A DNA stretch of 64,000 nucleotides, taken from the NCBI RefSeq assembly GCF_018130955.1, contig NZ_JAFCJM010000012.1:1-64000 (forward strand), read 5' to 3'. Shown in pieces: positions 1 to 11,241 of this stretch. This stretch comes from Bradyrhizobium liaoningense. GTDB taxonomy: Bacteria; Pseudomonadota; Alphaproteobacteria; Rhizobiales; Xanthobacteraceae. The first letter of the stretch is position 1. Each line of letters starts with the position of its first letter. The position numbers and the translations under genes are program-made. The notes under the pieces were generated by a model. That model ran no database searches, was not told the origin of the DNA, and saw only the letters and a list, made by a program, of their open reading frames with translations.

Positions 1-272
1 GCTCAGCAACCCGAATATCGCCAAAAGACATCCCATGCCTCCCGTCCCAAACAGGTCGAAAGGCCTTGAATCACATTCCCAAATTCTCGGGAATCACTTT
101 CGGGCATCCCTTAGCCCCTTGTGAGAGAGGGTGGCTTCGATGCGTAGCATCGAAGTCGGGTGAGGGGTCTCTCTCCGCGCTTAGATTTGTCGCGTCATAA
201 TTCGCAGAAGCACCCCCTCATCCGGCGCTCCGCGCCACCTTCTCCCACAAGGGGGGAAGGAAAGAAGACCTA
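1..272. repeat. Intergenic inverted repeat downstream of ligA
   Basis: No gene is seen here. Positions 115-256 form a large imperfect inverted repeat: the left part reads CCCCTTGTGAGAGAGGGTGG and the right part CCACCTTCTCCCACAAGGGG. A small perfect hairpin sits inside at 135-155 (CTTCGATGC, three-base loop, GCATCGAAG). It lies just past the ligA stop codon on the minus strand, so it may end ligA transcription, but there is no clear T-run. It resembles dispersed palindromic repeats common in Bradyrhizobium intergenic DNA (from memory). Confidence 0.6.
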
Positions 273-2426
<2,154 letters not shown>

Positions 2427-2486
2427 TCAATATTGCAGACGCGGCGTGAGAGCAAAAGCGGACGCCCTGCTCCGGTGTGTTGAAAA

Positions 2487-4175
2487 CTAAGCCGTCGCCG
2501 CCCTGAGCAACCGCTCCGCCGCGGCCCGCGCCTCCGCCGTGATCTCCGCGCCTGCCAGCATCCGCGCGATCTCTTCGCGGCGGTGGTCGGCGGCGAGTGC
2601 GTTGACGCGGGTGGCGACGCGCTTGCCCTTGTCGAGGGCGTCCTTGGAGATCAGCAGATGCTGGTCGGCGCGGGCGGCGACCTGCGGCGCATGGGTCACG
2701 GCCATCACCTGGACCTTGCCGGCGAGGCGCGCCAGCCGTCCACCGATGGCATCCGCCACCGCGCCGCCCACGCCGGTGTCGATTTCGTCGAACACCAGCG
2801 TCGGCGCGGAGCCGCGGTCGGACAGCACGACCTTCAGCGCCAGCAGGAAACGCGACAGCTCGCCGCCGGAGGCGACCTTCATCATCGGACCCGGCTTGGT
2901 GCCGGGGTTGGTCTGGACCCAGAACTCGACGCGATCAAAGCCCTGCGGTCCCGGCGCGGTCTCGTCGGTGTCGACCTGCGTCATGAATTTCGCGCGCTCG
3001 AGCTTGAGCGGGGCAAGCTCGGCATTGACCGCCTTGTTGAGCTTCTCCGCCGATTTCTGCCGCCCCGCCGACAGCTTCTTCGCGGCAGCGCCGTAGCGCG
3101 CATCCGCCTCGATGGCGGCCCGCTCCAGCTTCTTCAACTGCTCGGCCCCGGCATCGATCAGCCGGACATCGGCGACGTATTTGGCGGCGAGCGCAGCGAG
3201 GCCATCGACCGGCGTCGAATATTTGCGGGAGGCCGCGCGTAACGCGAACAGGCGCTCCTCGATGCGTTCGAGCTCGGCGGGATCGAAATCGGTCGCGGCA
3301 AGTGCGGCCTGGAGATGCTGGTCGGCCTCCTCCAGCGCGTTGATCGCGGCATCGATCGCCTTCACCGCGGGCTCGACGAGGGCCGGCGCATTGACGCCGC
3401 GGCGCTCCAGCCGGCGCACGGCTGCGGAGAGGTTCGCGACCGGCGAATGGTGGCCGCCGACGGCCTCCTGCGCCTCGCGCAAATCAGAGGCGATCTTCTC
3501 GCCCTGCATCATGGTGGTGCGGCGCGAGGCGAGCGCGGTCTCCTCGCCGTCCTTTGGCGCAAGCTGCTTCAGCTCGTCGGAGGCGTGGCGCAGATAGTCG
3601 GCCTCGCGCGCGGCGCGCTCCATGCTGGCGCGATGCTCGTCGAGCGCGGTATTCGCGGTGCGGCGCGCCTCCCAGAGGTCCTCGACCGCGGCGACGTCCC
3701 TTTCGAGGCCCGCAAAGGCGTCGAGCAGGCGGCGGTGGGTGGAGGCATCGACTAGCGCGCGTTCGTCATGCTGGCCGTGGATCTCGACCAGCGCCGTCCC
3801 GACCGCCTTCAGCGTCTGCACGCTGATCGACTGGTCGTTGATGAAGGCGCGGGTGCGGCCGTCGGCGAGCTGCACCCGGCGCAGAATCAGCTCGCAAGAA
3901 TCTTCTGAACTCGTATCGTCCAGCCCGTTCTCGGCGAGGATCTTCATCGCCGGATGGCCCTTGGGCACATCGAAGACGGCGGTGACCTGCCCCTGCTCCA
4001 CGCCGTGGCGCACGAGACCGGCGTCGCCGCGGCCGCCGAGCGCCAGCGCAAAGGCATCGAGCAGGATGGATTTTCCCGCGCCGGTCTCGCCGGTCAGAAC
4101 CGCAAGCCCGCGGGCGAATTCGATATCGAGCCGTTCGATCAGGACGATGTCACGGATCGACAGACGCGCCAGCAT
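2487..4175 (-). CDS. recN: DNA repair protein RecN
   Basis: SMC-like ATPase of double-strand-break repair by recombination. The 562-aa protein begins MLARLSIRDIVLIERLDIEF, the standard RecN start. Walker A is GETGAGKS (residues 29-36), the middle is helical and probably coiled coil, and the C-terminal half has the ABC signature region GGELSRFLLALKV and Walker B LVFDEIDTGVGG. It lies 24 bp downstream of bamD and upstream of ligA on the same strand, a gene order I recall as frequent in Rhizobiales. No SOS box was looked for systematically. Confidence 0.96.
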   Translation of the reverse strand: MLARLSIRDIVLIERLDIEFARGLAVLTGETGAGKSILLDAFALALGGRGDAGLVRHGVEQGQVTAVFDVPKGHPAMKILAENGLDDTSSEDSCELILRRVQLADGRTRAFINDQSISVQTLKAVGTALVEIHGQHDERALVDASTHRRLLDAFAGLERDVAAVEDLWEARRTANTALDEHRASMERAAREADYLRHASDELKQLAPKDGEETALASRRTTMMQGEKIASDLREAQEAVGGHHSPVANLSAAVRRLERRGVNAPALVEPAVKAIDAAINALEEADQHLQAALAATDFDPAELERIEERLFALRAASRKYSTPVDGLAALAAKYVADVRLIDAGAEQLKKLERAAIEADARYGAAAKKLSAGRQKSAEKLNKAVNAELAPLKLERAKFMTQVDTDETAPGPQGFDRVEFWVQTNPGTKPGPMMKVASGGELSRFLLALKVVLSDRGSAPTLVFDEIDTGVGGAVADAIGGRLARLAGKVQVMAVTHAPQVAARADQHLLISKDALDKGKRVATRVNALAADHRREEIARMLAGAEITAEARAAAERLLRAATA

Positions 4176-4199
4176 GGAACCAAATTTCCTAGCCGAGAC

Positions 4200-5093
4200 C
4201 TATAGGCCTATCTTCTTGAAGGCCCTGCTCATCCAGGAACCCTGATTCTCGCTCGGCTCGAGACCGCCGGATTTTACAAGATTATAGGCGTCCTTGTACC
4301 AGCGGCTGTCGGGAAAATTGTGCCCAAGCACGGCTGCCGCCGTCTGGGCCTCGCCGACGATGCCGATCGTCATATAGGCCTCAGTGAGCCGGAACAGCGC
4401 CTCCTCGACATGGCGCGTGGTCTGGTACTGGGTGACGACGGCCTTGTAGCGGTTGATGGCGGCCGTGTAGTCGCGCTTCTGCATGTAGTAGCGGCCGACA
4501 TTCATCTCGCGGCCGGCGAGCTGGTCGCGCGCACCCTCGATCTTGGCCTTGGCGGAGGTGGCATATTCCGAGTTCGGATATTTGCGCACCACTTCCTCGA
4601 GCGAGGCGATCGCCTTCTCGGTCCGGCCCTGGTCGCGGCTGATGTCCGGGATCTGGTCGTAATGGGAGGCTGCGATCAGGTACTGCGCGTAAGAGGCGTC
4701 CGGGCTGCCCGGGTGCAGCGTCACGTAGCGCGTCGCAGCGCCGATGCAGCCATCGTAGTCGCCACTCTGGTAGGACGCATAGGCGGACATCAGAAGCGAT
4801 TTGCGGGCCCAGTCCGAATAGGGGTGCTGACGATCGACCTCTTCGAACTTCTTGTTGGCCGCCTTCATGTCCTTCTTTTCGTTCATGAGGTACAAGCCCT
4901 GATTGTAGAGCTTGTCGGCGGGTTCCTCGACGAAAGTGTCGTCCTTGGCGGTGAACTTGTCCCAAAGCTCGCCGGTACCGCAGCCGGCCAGCGGCAACGC
5001 GAACACGAACAGCGCAGCCGCCTGCAACAGCCGCCGAGCCGAAGCCTTGGATGGCTCCCTGGATAGTTCGCGCGTCATACGCTGTGCCGACAT
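4200..5093 (-). CDS. bamD: Outer membrane protein assembly factor BamD
   Basis: Lipoprotein of the BAM complex, which folds beta-barrel proteins into the outer membrane. The 297-aa protein has an N-terminal hydrophobic segment ending in lipobox LAGC (lipidated Cys38) followed by tetratricopeptide-like repeats (for example DKLYNQGLYLMNEKKDMKAA and RYYMQKRDYTAAINRYKAVV). Length and repeats match the BamD/ComL family. The first Met gives about 20 residues ahead of the signal core. Met6 is an alternative start. It sits between lpxC and recN, so an outer-membrane gene pair (lpxC, bamD) adjoins the division cluster. Confidence 0.92.
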   Translation of the reverse strand: MSAQRMTRELSREPSKASARRLLQAAALFVFALPLAGCGTGELWDKFTAKDDTFVEEPADKLYNQGLYLMNEKKDMKAANKKFEEVDRQHPYSDWARKSLLMSAYASYQSGDYDGCIGAATRYVTLHPGSPDASYAQYLIAASHYDQIPDISRDQGRTEKAIASLEEVVRKYPNSEYATSAKAKIEGARDQLAGREMNVGRYYMQKRDYTAAINRYKAVVTQYQTTRHVEEALFRLTEAYMTIGIVGEAQTAAAVLGHNFPDSRWYKDAYNLVKSGGLEPSENQGSWMSRAFKKIGL

Positions 5094-5359
5094 GAGTTTA
5101 AGACCTGACGCCCTGTGATGCGGTACCCGCCCCTTATGACTCCGGTCATGGACGCGAGAATGCCCCGTGCAAAATCACCGAGCCGCGGCACGCTGCCATG
5201 CGACGAGGCCGGTGTATCGGAAAAACAATCGTTAACCAGTGGGATAGGCAGGCATTTCGCCCGGATTAAGGCGGCAGCGGACAGATGCTAGCCAATCATG
5301 GTTACCAAGAGTTTCGCTTGTGGCCAAGCAGGCCCGAAACGGCCTGCGGCAACAGGTCC

Positions 5360-6322
5360 TCAGGACACGTCCGGGCCGTAGGCGGCGGCGATCCGGCCGC
5401 CGACGATACCGCTGCCGACCTCGACCACGGGCCGCGCGGGCCGGCGGACCGCCTCGCCCTCGACCACCCGCCAGGCAGTGCGGTCGGCGAGCAGCGCGGT
5501 CAGGACGGCGTGGTTGAGCTTGTGGCCGCCGCGAACCGAGCGATAGGTGCCGAGCAGCGGCAGTCCGGCCAGCGCCAGATCACCCACCGCGTCCAGCACC
5601 TTGTGGCGCACGCATTCGTCGGCGAAGCGCAGGCCTTCGGGATTGAGCAGCCGCTCGTCGTCGAACACCGCGGTGTTCTCGAACGAGGCGCCGAGCGCAA
5701 AGCCCGCGCCCCACAGGCGCGCCACGTCGGCCATCAGGCCGAAGGTGCGGGCGCGGGAGACCTCGCGGCGGAAGCGCTCCGGGCTCAGCTCGAACGCATA
5801 GCTCTGCTTGCCGATGACGGGATTGGCGAAGTCGATCTCGACCTCGGCGCGGAAGCCGCTGGCGTTGGGCCTGATCTCGCCGAAGGAGTCGCCGATCGCA
5901 ACCGAGATCGGCTTCAAAACCTGGATGAACCGGCGCTGCGCCGACTGGCTGACGATGCCGGCCTGCTCGATCGCTGCGACAAAGGCCGCCGCGCTGCCGT
6001 CCATGATCGGCACTTCGGGACCGTCGATTTCGATGGTGGCGTTGTCCACGCCCATGCCGCGCAATGCTGCCAGCACGTGCTCCGCGGTAGAGACCAGCGG
6101 GCCTTCGGCATCGCCCAGCACCGTCGCGAATTCGGTCGAGATCACCTGATCGGCGGTCGCCTGCACTTCGCGATCACAGCCGTCGAGACCGGTGCGGACG
6201 AAAATAAAACCCGCATCGATCGGGGCAGGCCCCAAGGTCAGAGTGACGGGGAGACCGGAATGAACGCCGACGCCAGCCACACTGGCATGCGCACGAAGCG
6301 TTGTTTGCCGGCTGAATTTCAT
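5360..6322 (-). CDS. lpxC: UDP-3-O-acyl-N-acetylglucosamine deacetylase LpxC
   Basis: Zinc hydrolase for the committed step of lipid A synthesis. I chose the ATG at 6322 (320 aa, MKFSRQTTLRAHASVAGVGV), preceded by a GGGG stretch, over an in-frame GTG at 6337. Zinc ligands match the family: His82 in STAEHVLAAL, His240 and Asp244 in RHKVLDAVGD. The later GGHKLNH motif supplies the conserved general-acid histidine (His267). It is downstream of ftsZ on the same strand, separated by 350 bp that include a terminator-like hairpin, so it probably has its own promoter in that gap. Confidence 0.95.
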   Translation of the reverse strand: MKFSRQTTLRAHASVAGVGVHSGLPVTLTLGPAPIDAGFIFVRTGLDGCDREVQATADQVISTEFATVLGDAEGPLVSTAEHVLAALRGMGVDNATIEIDGPEVPIMDGSAAAFVAAIEQAGIVSQSAQRRFIQVLKPISVAIGDSFGEIRPNASGFRAEVEIDFANPVIGKQSYAFELSPERFRREVSRARTFGLMADVARLWGAGFALGASFENTAVFDDERLLNPEGLRFADECVRHKVLDAVGDLALAGLPLLGTYRSVRGGHKLNHAVLTALLADRTAWRVVEGEAVRRPARPVVEVGSGIVGGRIAAAYGPDVS

Positions 6323-6614
6323 CAGGAACTGCCCCACTACGACTTATACAGGACTCAACTAACCGACCGAGATCGCCCGTTCGAATCTCTGTATCCCCAA
6401 GTCACGGCAGACCATAATCACAGCCCCAAACAGCGCCAACTCACGCTTTTTTACCAATTGTTACCCCAACTCTGCCGCATTCGCGCCAAGGCTTAACCAA
6501 ATTACGGCGCGGCGGGGCCTGTTTTTGGCAACCATATTTCACCACCGAATACATAATTAATCATTTAGAATCAGCTGGTTGGATGAACAACCCGGGATGC
6601 TACGGGGCAAAAGC
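6323..6614 (-). promoter_or_regulatory. lpxC upstream region, no gene
   Basis: About 290 bp between lpxC and the ftsZ terminator hairpin. No ORF with coding character is seen. The stretch is clearly more AT-rich than its surroundings (for example TACATAATTAATCATTTAG near 6550), as expected for the promoter of lpxC. No single -35/-10 pair is convincing. The GTTCGAATC near 6379 looks like a tRNA T-loop but has no pairing stem. Confidence 0.4.
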
Positions 6615-6648
6615 AAAGGTCCCGGCGACCGTCTCGCCGGGACCTTTT
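6615..6648 (-). terminator. Hairpin terminator after ftsZ
   Basis: AAAGGTCCCGGCGA and TCGCCGGGACCTTT pair perfectly across a five-base loop, 25 bp past the ftsZ stop codon. On the minus strand the stem is followed by a T-rich tail (CTTTGCTTTTG). It probably ends the dcw transcript. Confidence 0.75.
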
Positions 6649-6672
6649 CCACAACCGCGATGTAACAATTTC

Positions 6673-8472
6673 TCAGGTTGCCTGCCGCCGCAGGAAGGCT
6701 GGGATATCAAGATGGTCGTCACCCTGTGGCGTCGGCGCAACAGGTGCGGGGCGTCCATGGGCATCCAAACCTTGCGGCGCGGGCCGGCGAGCATACTCGG
6801 ATACCGGCTCGTGCGACGCGATCTGCTGGGCAACGGAGCGCTGCGGCTTGCGTTCGGGCAGCGGCGGCATCGCGGGACCCGCGCTGCGGGCCGCGATCGG
6901 CGCCTCGGTCTCCTCGTCGCGACGGCCGAGGCCGACATTGGCGAGCCGCTGGAGCAGCGACAGGCGCTTCTGCGGGGTCTCCTCCTCCATCTCGCCGCGG
7001 GCCTGGCGAATCTCGGCCTGGGCCGGCTTCGGCAGGTCCTCGAAGTTCGGCATCCGCGGTGTCCGCACCGGCCCCCGCTCGGCCTGCGGCGGGATGAAGG
7101 TCTCGGGCATCATCGGCTCGTTCATCGCCACCGGTACTGCCTCCGGCTCCGGGAACAGCGTGGGCTTCTGGGCGATCGGACGCACGGTGACGTCGCCATA
7201 GGAGGCCGGCTGCATCGGCGCGGGCGCCTGCGGCACGTCGGGAGCAACGGCCGCGGCAATCGCCGCGAGCGCGGCGCGCTCGACGTTCGAGCGCGGCGGC
7301 GCAACCGGGGCGGCAGCGACCGGCGCGTGAGCGACAGGAGCCGCCTGCGTTTCCAGCTTCTGGGCGCGTTCGGCGAGGCGCTGATTGTCGGCGCGCAGGC
7401 GTGCGGTGAGATCGGCAAGGCGGCTTTCCGCGACAGCCGCAGGTGCCTGCGGAGCAGCGACGGCGGCCACCGGCGCGCTGGTCGCCTGGCTGTTGCGGGC
7501 GATCGCATCCTTCTCGATGCCGGTCGCCACGACCGAGACGCGGATCAGGCCGTCGAGCGCTTCGTCGAAGGTCGCGCCGACGATGATATTGGCGTCCTGG
7601 TCGACTTCCTCGCGGATGCGGGTCGCGGCCTCGTCGACCTCGAACAGGGTGAGGTCCTTGCCGCCGGTGATCGAGATCAGCAGGCCCTTGGCGCCCTTCA
7701 TCGACGAATCGTCGATCAGCGGGTTGGCGATCGCGGCTTCCGCGGCGGTCAGCGCGCGCTTGTCGCCGGAGGCTTCGCCGGTGCCCATCATCGCCTTGCC
7801 CATTTCCCTCATCACCGCTCTCACGTCGGCGAAGTCGAGGTTGATGAGGCCTTCCTTGACCATCAGGTCGGTGATGCAGGCGACGCCCGAATAGAGAACC
7901 TGGTCGGCCATCGCGAAGGCGTCGGCGAAGGTGGTCTTCTCGTTGGCGACCCGGAACAGGTTCTGGTTCGGGATGATCAGCAGCGTGTCCACCACCTTGT
8001 GCAGCTCGGCGATGCCGGCTTCGGCGGTGCGCATGCGGCGGCCGCCCTCGAAGTGGAACGGCTTGGTCACGACGCCGACGGTGAGGATGCCCATCTCGCG
8101 CGCGGTCTTGGCGATGACAGGAGCAGCACCGGTGCCGGTGCCGCCGCCCATGCCGGCGGTGACGAACACCATGTTGGCGCCCGAGAGATGGTCGCGCAGC
8201 TCGTCGAGCACTTCCTCAGCCGCCGCTGCGCCGACGTTCGGCTGCGAGCCGGCGCCGAGGCCTTGCGTCACCGCCGTGCCCATCTGCACGATGCGCTGCG
8301 CCTTCGACATCGTCAGCGCCTGCGCGTCGGTGTTGGCGACCACGAAGTCGACGCCCTGGAGGCCCGCCGTGATCATGTTGTTGACGGCGTTGCCGCCGGC
8401 GCCGCCGACGCCGAACACGGTGATCCGCGGCTTCAATTCGTGAATATCAGGAACATTGATGCTGATGGTCAT
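6673..8472 (-). CDS. ftsZ: Cell division protein FtsZ, long-linker type
   Basis: Tubulin-like GTPase that forms the Z ring. The 599-aa protein has the GTP-binding loop GGGTGTG (109-115), an early [13 protein letters not shown] loop and the usual globular domain to about residue 325. A Pro/Ala-rich linker of about 260 residues follows, then the conserved C-terminal peptide DIPAFLRRQ that binds FtsA. E. coli FtsZ has 383 residues, so the linker is greatly extended, as known for Rhizobiales. It is last of the dcw cluster, 87 bp after ftsA, and followed by a strong hairpin. Confidence 0.98.
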   Translation of the reverse strand: MTISINVPDIHELKPRITVFGVGGAGGNAVNNMITAGLQGVDFVVANTDAQALTMSKAQRIVQMGTAVTQGLGAGSQPNVGAAAAEEVLDELRDHLSGANMVFVTAGMGGGTGTGAAPVIAKTAREMGILTVGVVTKPFHFEGGRRMRTAEAGIAELHKVVDTLLIIPNQNLFRVANEKTTFADAFAMADQVLYSGVACITDLMVKEGLINLDFADVRAVMREMGKAMMGTGEASGDKRALTAAEAAIANPLIDDSSMKGAKGLLISITGGKDLTLFEVDEAATRIREEVDQDANIIVGATFDEALDGLIRVSVVATGIEKDAIARNSQATSAPVAAVAAPQAPAAVAESRLADLTARLRADNQRLAERAQKLETQAAPVAHAPVAAAPVAPPRSNVERAALAAIAAAVAPDVPQAPAPMQPASYGDVTVRPIAQKPTLFPEPEAVPVAMNEPMMPETFIPPQAERGPVRTPRMPNFEDLPKPAQAEIRQARGEMEEETPQKRLSLLQRLANVGLGRRDEETEAPIAARSAGPAMPPLPERKPQRSVAQQIASHEPVSEYARRPAPQGLDAHGRPAPVAPTPQGDDHLDIPAFLRRQAT

Positions 8473-8559
8473 GGTTGCCTCTCGATCACACGCGCGTGGT
8501 TTCGCCCCGGCCGGCGGCCGCGGGAGTTGGTGAAATTCGGGGATTGCGGAAATGTGTCA

Positions 8560-9879
8560 TTAAAAGCCCTCGCGAAGCCATCGTCCGACCTTTCCGAAAT
8601 AGCCGCCGGTCCCTGTCTTGACCTGCCGCGTATGCCGCGGTTCGACATGCTCGAGGTGAACATATTGCGGGTAGACAAGAAGTCCGGCGGGCACCGCGAA
8701 GGCGGCGTTCTTCGCCTCGTTGGGTAAGCGGCCAAAGCCGAGCGGACGTCCGATCCGCACGGGCCGGCCGAGAATTTGCGTTCCGAGCTCGACGAGCCCG
8801 GTGAGCTGCGAGGCGCCGCCGGTCAGGACGACGCGCCCCTTGGGCTCGGCCGCAAAGGGCGAGTCCTTCAGGCGATCGCGCACCATCTCGAAGATTTCCT
8901 CGGCACGGTGCTTGACGATGTTGGCGATGGTGGCGCGCGACACGATCTGCGGCAGATCCTGCTCGTCGCCGGCGGTCGGCACCGACATCAGCTCGCGCGT
9001 ATCAGAGCCGCCGGTGATCACCGTCCCGTACAGGGTCTTGATGCGCTCGGCGTCGGCAATGGTGGCGGACAGGCCGCGCGCGAGATCCATCGTGATGTGC
9101 TGGCCGCCGACGGCAAAGCCGGAGGCGTGGACGAAACGGCCGGCGGAGTAGATCGCCATCGTCGTGGTGCCCGCGCCCATCTCGACGACGGCGGCGCCGA
9201 GATCGGCTTCGTCGTCGGTGAGCACCGAGAGACCCGCGACATAGGCGCTGGCGGCCATTGCTTCGACGTTGAGGTGGCAGCGCTCGACCGCCAGCATCAG
9301 ATTGCGCGCGACCGTCGCATCGCAGGTGACGACATTCATGTCGACGCCGAACTGGCGCGCGACCATGCCGCGGGGATCGCGGATGCCCTTGACGCCGTCG
9401 AGCGTGTAGCCGACCGGGAGCGCATGCAGCACGGTGCGGCCTTCCCCGGTGGCATGGTGCATGCCGGTGGAGGTGACGCGGGTAACGTCGGCCGGCGTCA
9501 CGGCGCCGCCGCGGATGTCGGCCGCGGCCTCGACGAGCTGGCCCGCAAGCCGGCCGCCGGAGACCGACAGCAGCACGGACTCGACGCGGACCTTGGCCAT
9601 CTTCTCGGCGAGACCAACGGCCTGGCGCACCGCCTGCTCGCATTGCGCGAGATCGATCACCGCGCCGGCCTTCATGCCGCGCGACTGGATCTGGCTGTAG
9701 CCGATCAATTCGACCGCATGGGTCCGGCCCTGCAAGGCCTCGCTCGGCTGCGACGGTTTCAGCCGCGCGATCATGCAGGCGATCTTGCTGGTGCCGATGT
9801 CGAGACACGCGACGAGACCGCCGCGCTTGTGCGGCATCTGGCGCGTCTTCGGGGTCTGATTGCGATCGAGGCCGGTCAT
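8560..9879 (-). CDS. ftsA: Cell division protein FtsA
   Basis: Actin-like ATPase that tethers FtsZ to the membrane. The 439-aa protein has the phosphate-1 motif CLDIGTSKIACMI near residue 25, the phosphate-2 region GAAVVEMGAGTTTMA and adenosine region VVLTGGASQLTGL. Its C-terminal end (GGYFGKVGRWLREGF) is an amphipathic helix typical of the FtsA membrane anchor. The start codon overlaps the ftsQ stop (ATGA), which indicates translational coupling. Confidence 0.97.
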   Translation of the reverse strand: MTGLDRNQTPKTRQMPHKRGGLVACLDIGTSKIACMIARLKPSQPSEALQGRTHAVELIGYSQIQSRGMKAGAVIDLAQCEQAVRQAVGLAEKMAKVRVESVLLSVSGGRLAGQLVEAAADIRGGAVTPADVTRVTSTGMHHATGEGRTVLHALPVGYTLDGVKGIRDPRGMVARQFGVDMNVVTCDATVARNLMLAVERCHLNVEAMAASAYVAGLSVLTDDEADLGAAVVEMGAGTTTMAIYSAGRFVHASGFAVGGQHITMDLARGLSATIADAERIKTLYGTVITGGSDTRELMSVPTAGDEQDLPQIVSRATIANIVKHRAEEIFEMVRDRLKDSPFAAEPKGRVVLTGGASQLTGLVELGTQILGRPVRIGRPLGFGRLPNEAKNAAFAVPAGLLVYPQYVHLEHVEPRHTRQVKTGTGGYFGKVGRWLREGF

Positions 9880-10889
9880 GCGGGTTCACCGGACTTCTTC
9901 TTGGGCTTCTTGTCCTTGAACAGCTCTTCGCGGGCCTTGGCCGCATCGTCGGACAGTTGCACCACCAGACGATCCGGCAGGCGCATGTCGACCGCGACGA
10001 TGTCGCGGGAGAACAGCTTTTCGTCCTTGTCGAGCTTGGAGAGCGCAGCGAGCGCGTTGCCGACGTCCTGCTCGGGCAGGCGGACGTCGAGCCCGTCCTT
10101 CAGCCGCAAATTCCAGCGCCGCTCGCCGATCAGGATCGCGGCCTTGGTCACCTGCTGAACCTGCGGATAGCGCGACAGCAGCGCCAGGAAGTCGCGCGCG
10201 CGGGTATCGGCGCCCTTGCCGACCACGAGCGGCAGCGTCAGGAAGCGCCGCGATACGTAGGGTTCGAGCACGGCGCCATCGTCCGCGATGACGGAGAGCC
10301 GGCCGGCCGCCTGCCACAGCGCGAACGCCTTGCGCTCGGTGATGTCGATCTGGAGCTGGCCCGGATAGAGCTTCAGCACGGTCGCGTCCGCAATCCACGG
10401 ATTGGCCTTGAGACGATCGCGAACGCCTTCGGCATCGAGGAACAGGAGCGAGGAGCGGCCGCTGACGCCGCCGATAGCGAGGATCTCATCCTGGGTCAGC
10501 TGCTTGCGGCCGTTGATCGCAACCGTGGTGATGCGGAAGCCAGCCGAATTGGCAAGCGCGTTGCGGGCGTCGCTGACGGCAACGATGAAATCCTGGAGAT
10601 GACCGCCCTTGACGACGCCGAAACCGGCGCTGGCGACGAGCAGGAGCAGCGTCATGCTGATGCCGACGCGGCGCGGCAGATAGCGCTCGGCCAGCGCGAC
10701 GACACGCGGCGGCGGTTCGCGCTCCGGAACGGCCTTGATCTTGGCTTTGGCGCGAGCGCGTTTCTCGTCACGCTTCTGTTCGAACCACTCGCGCAGAAGC
10801 ACGACCGCTCCGATAGCGGCCGCCTTCAGGTCAGCTTGGGGCCTCAGCGATCGCTGTGCCGATCGAACGAGGCTGCCTTCACCATCCAT
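9876..10889 (-). CDS. ftsQ: Cell division protein FtsQ
   Basis: Bitopic divisome protein linking early and late division proteins. The 337-aa sequence has a basic cytoplasmic N-terminus (about 75 residues), one membrane segment (ISMTLLLLVASAGFGVV), then a periplasmic POTRA domain (FRITTVAINGRKQLTQDEIL) and the FtsQ beta domain. It overlaps ftsA by four bases. A 352-bp gap separates it from ddl upstream, so it may be read both from the cluster and from a local promoter. Confidence 0.94.
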   Translation of the reverse strand: MDGEGSLVRSAQRSLRPQADLKAAAIGAVVLLREWFEQKRDEKRARAKAKIKAVPEREPPPRVVALAERYLPRRVGISMTLLLLVASAGFGVVKGGHLQDFIVAVSDARNALANSAGFRITTVAINGRKQLTQDEILAIGGVSGRSSLLFLDAEGVRDRLKANPWIADATVLKLYPGQLQIDITERKAFALWQAAGRLSVIADDGAVLEPYVSRRFLTLPLVVGKGADTRARDFLALLSRYPQVQQVTKAAILIGERRWNLRLKDGLDVRLPEQDVGNALAALSKLDKDEKLFSRDIVAVDMRLPDRLVVQLSDDAAKAREELFKDKKPKKKSGEPA

Positions 10890-11241
10890 TGCACGAGCTC
10901 GTCAACAGTTTGCCCGCGAAATCGCGCGGGGTCTGGCGCCCATGACGTCTCGGACTTGCCGGGTCGGGTCCTGGTCTTCAGCAGAAGAAGCCTCTCCCCT
11001 TCAACGGGCGTAGGGCTGGCCGCTGGAACATCCGCGACAGCTCACGCGCCGGCAGCCAAAACGCCAAATGCGCCGCCAGCGTTAACCTTCGGGCTTCCTG
11101 GTAAACAAAAGGTAAACTTCGTTAACGGCCGGCGCTTTTTGCCCCGTGCTGTGAGGTATTTATGCCGCAATCCCCGGCATTTTACCGGTTTTGGGTTCCA
11201 AACCGGGCCGTTTCGCCCGTCCGGCCATTAACCACCGCTAA
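10890..11241 (-). promoter_or_regulatory. Gap between ddl and ftsQ with GTTAAC/GTAAAC cluster
   Basis: No gene is seen in these 352 bp, unusual inside a tight dcw cluster. Four related hexamers lie within 46 bp: GTTAAC at 11081, GTAAAC at 11101 and 11112, GTTAAC at 11121. They could be operator half-sites for an ftsQAZ promoter. They do not fit the CtrA consensus TTAA-N7-TTAA exactly, so I do not name a regulator. Confidence 0.4.

Noticed and set aside
6361..6400. GTTCGAATC resembling a tRNA T-loop
   Set aside because: No T-stem pairing, no acceptor stem and no anticodon arm nearby.
6583..8727. 714-aa plus-strand open frame
   Set aside because: Shadow of ftsZ on the opposite strand.
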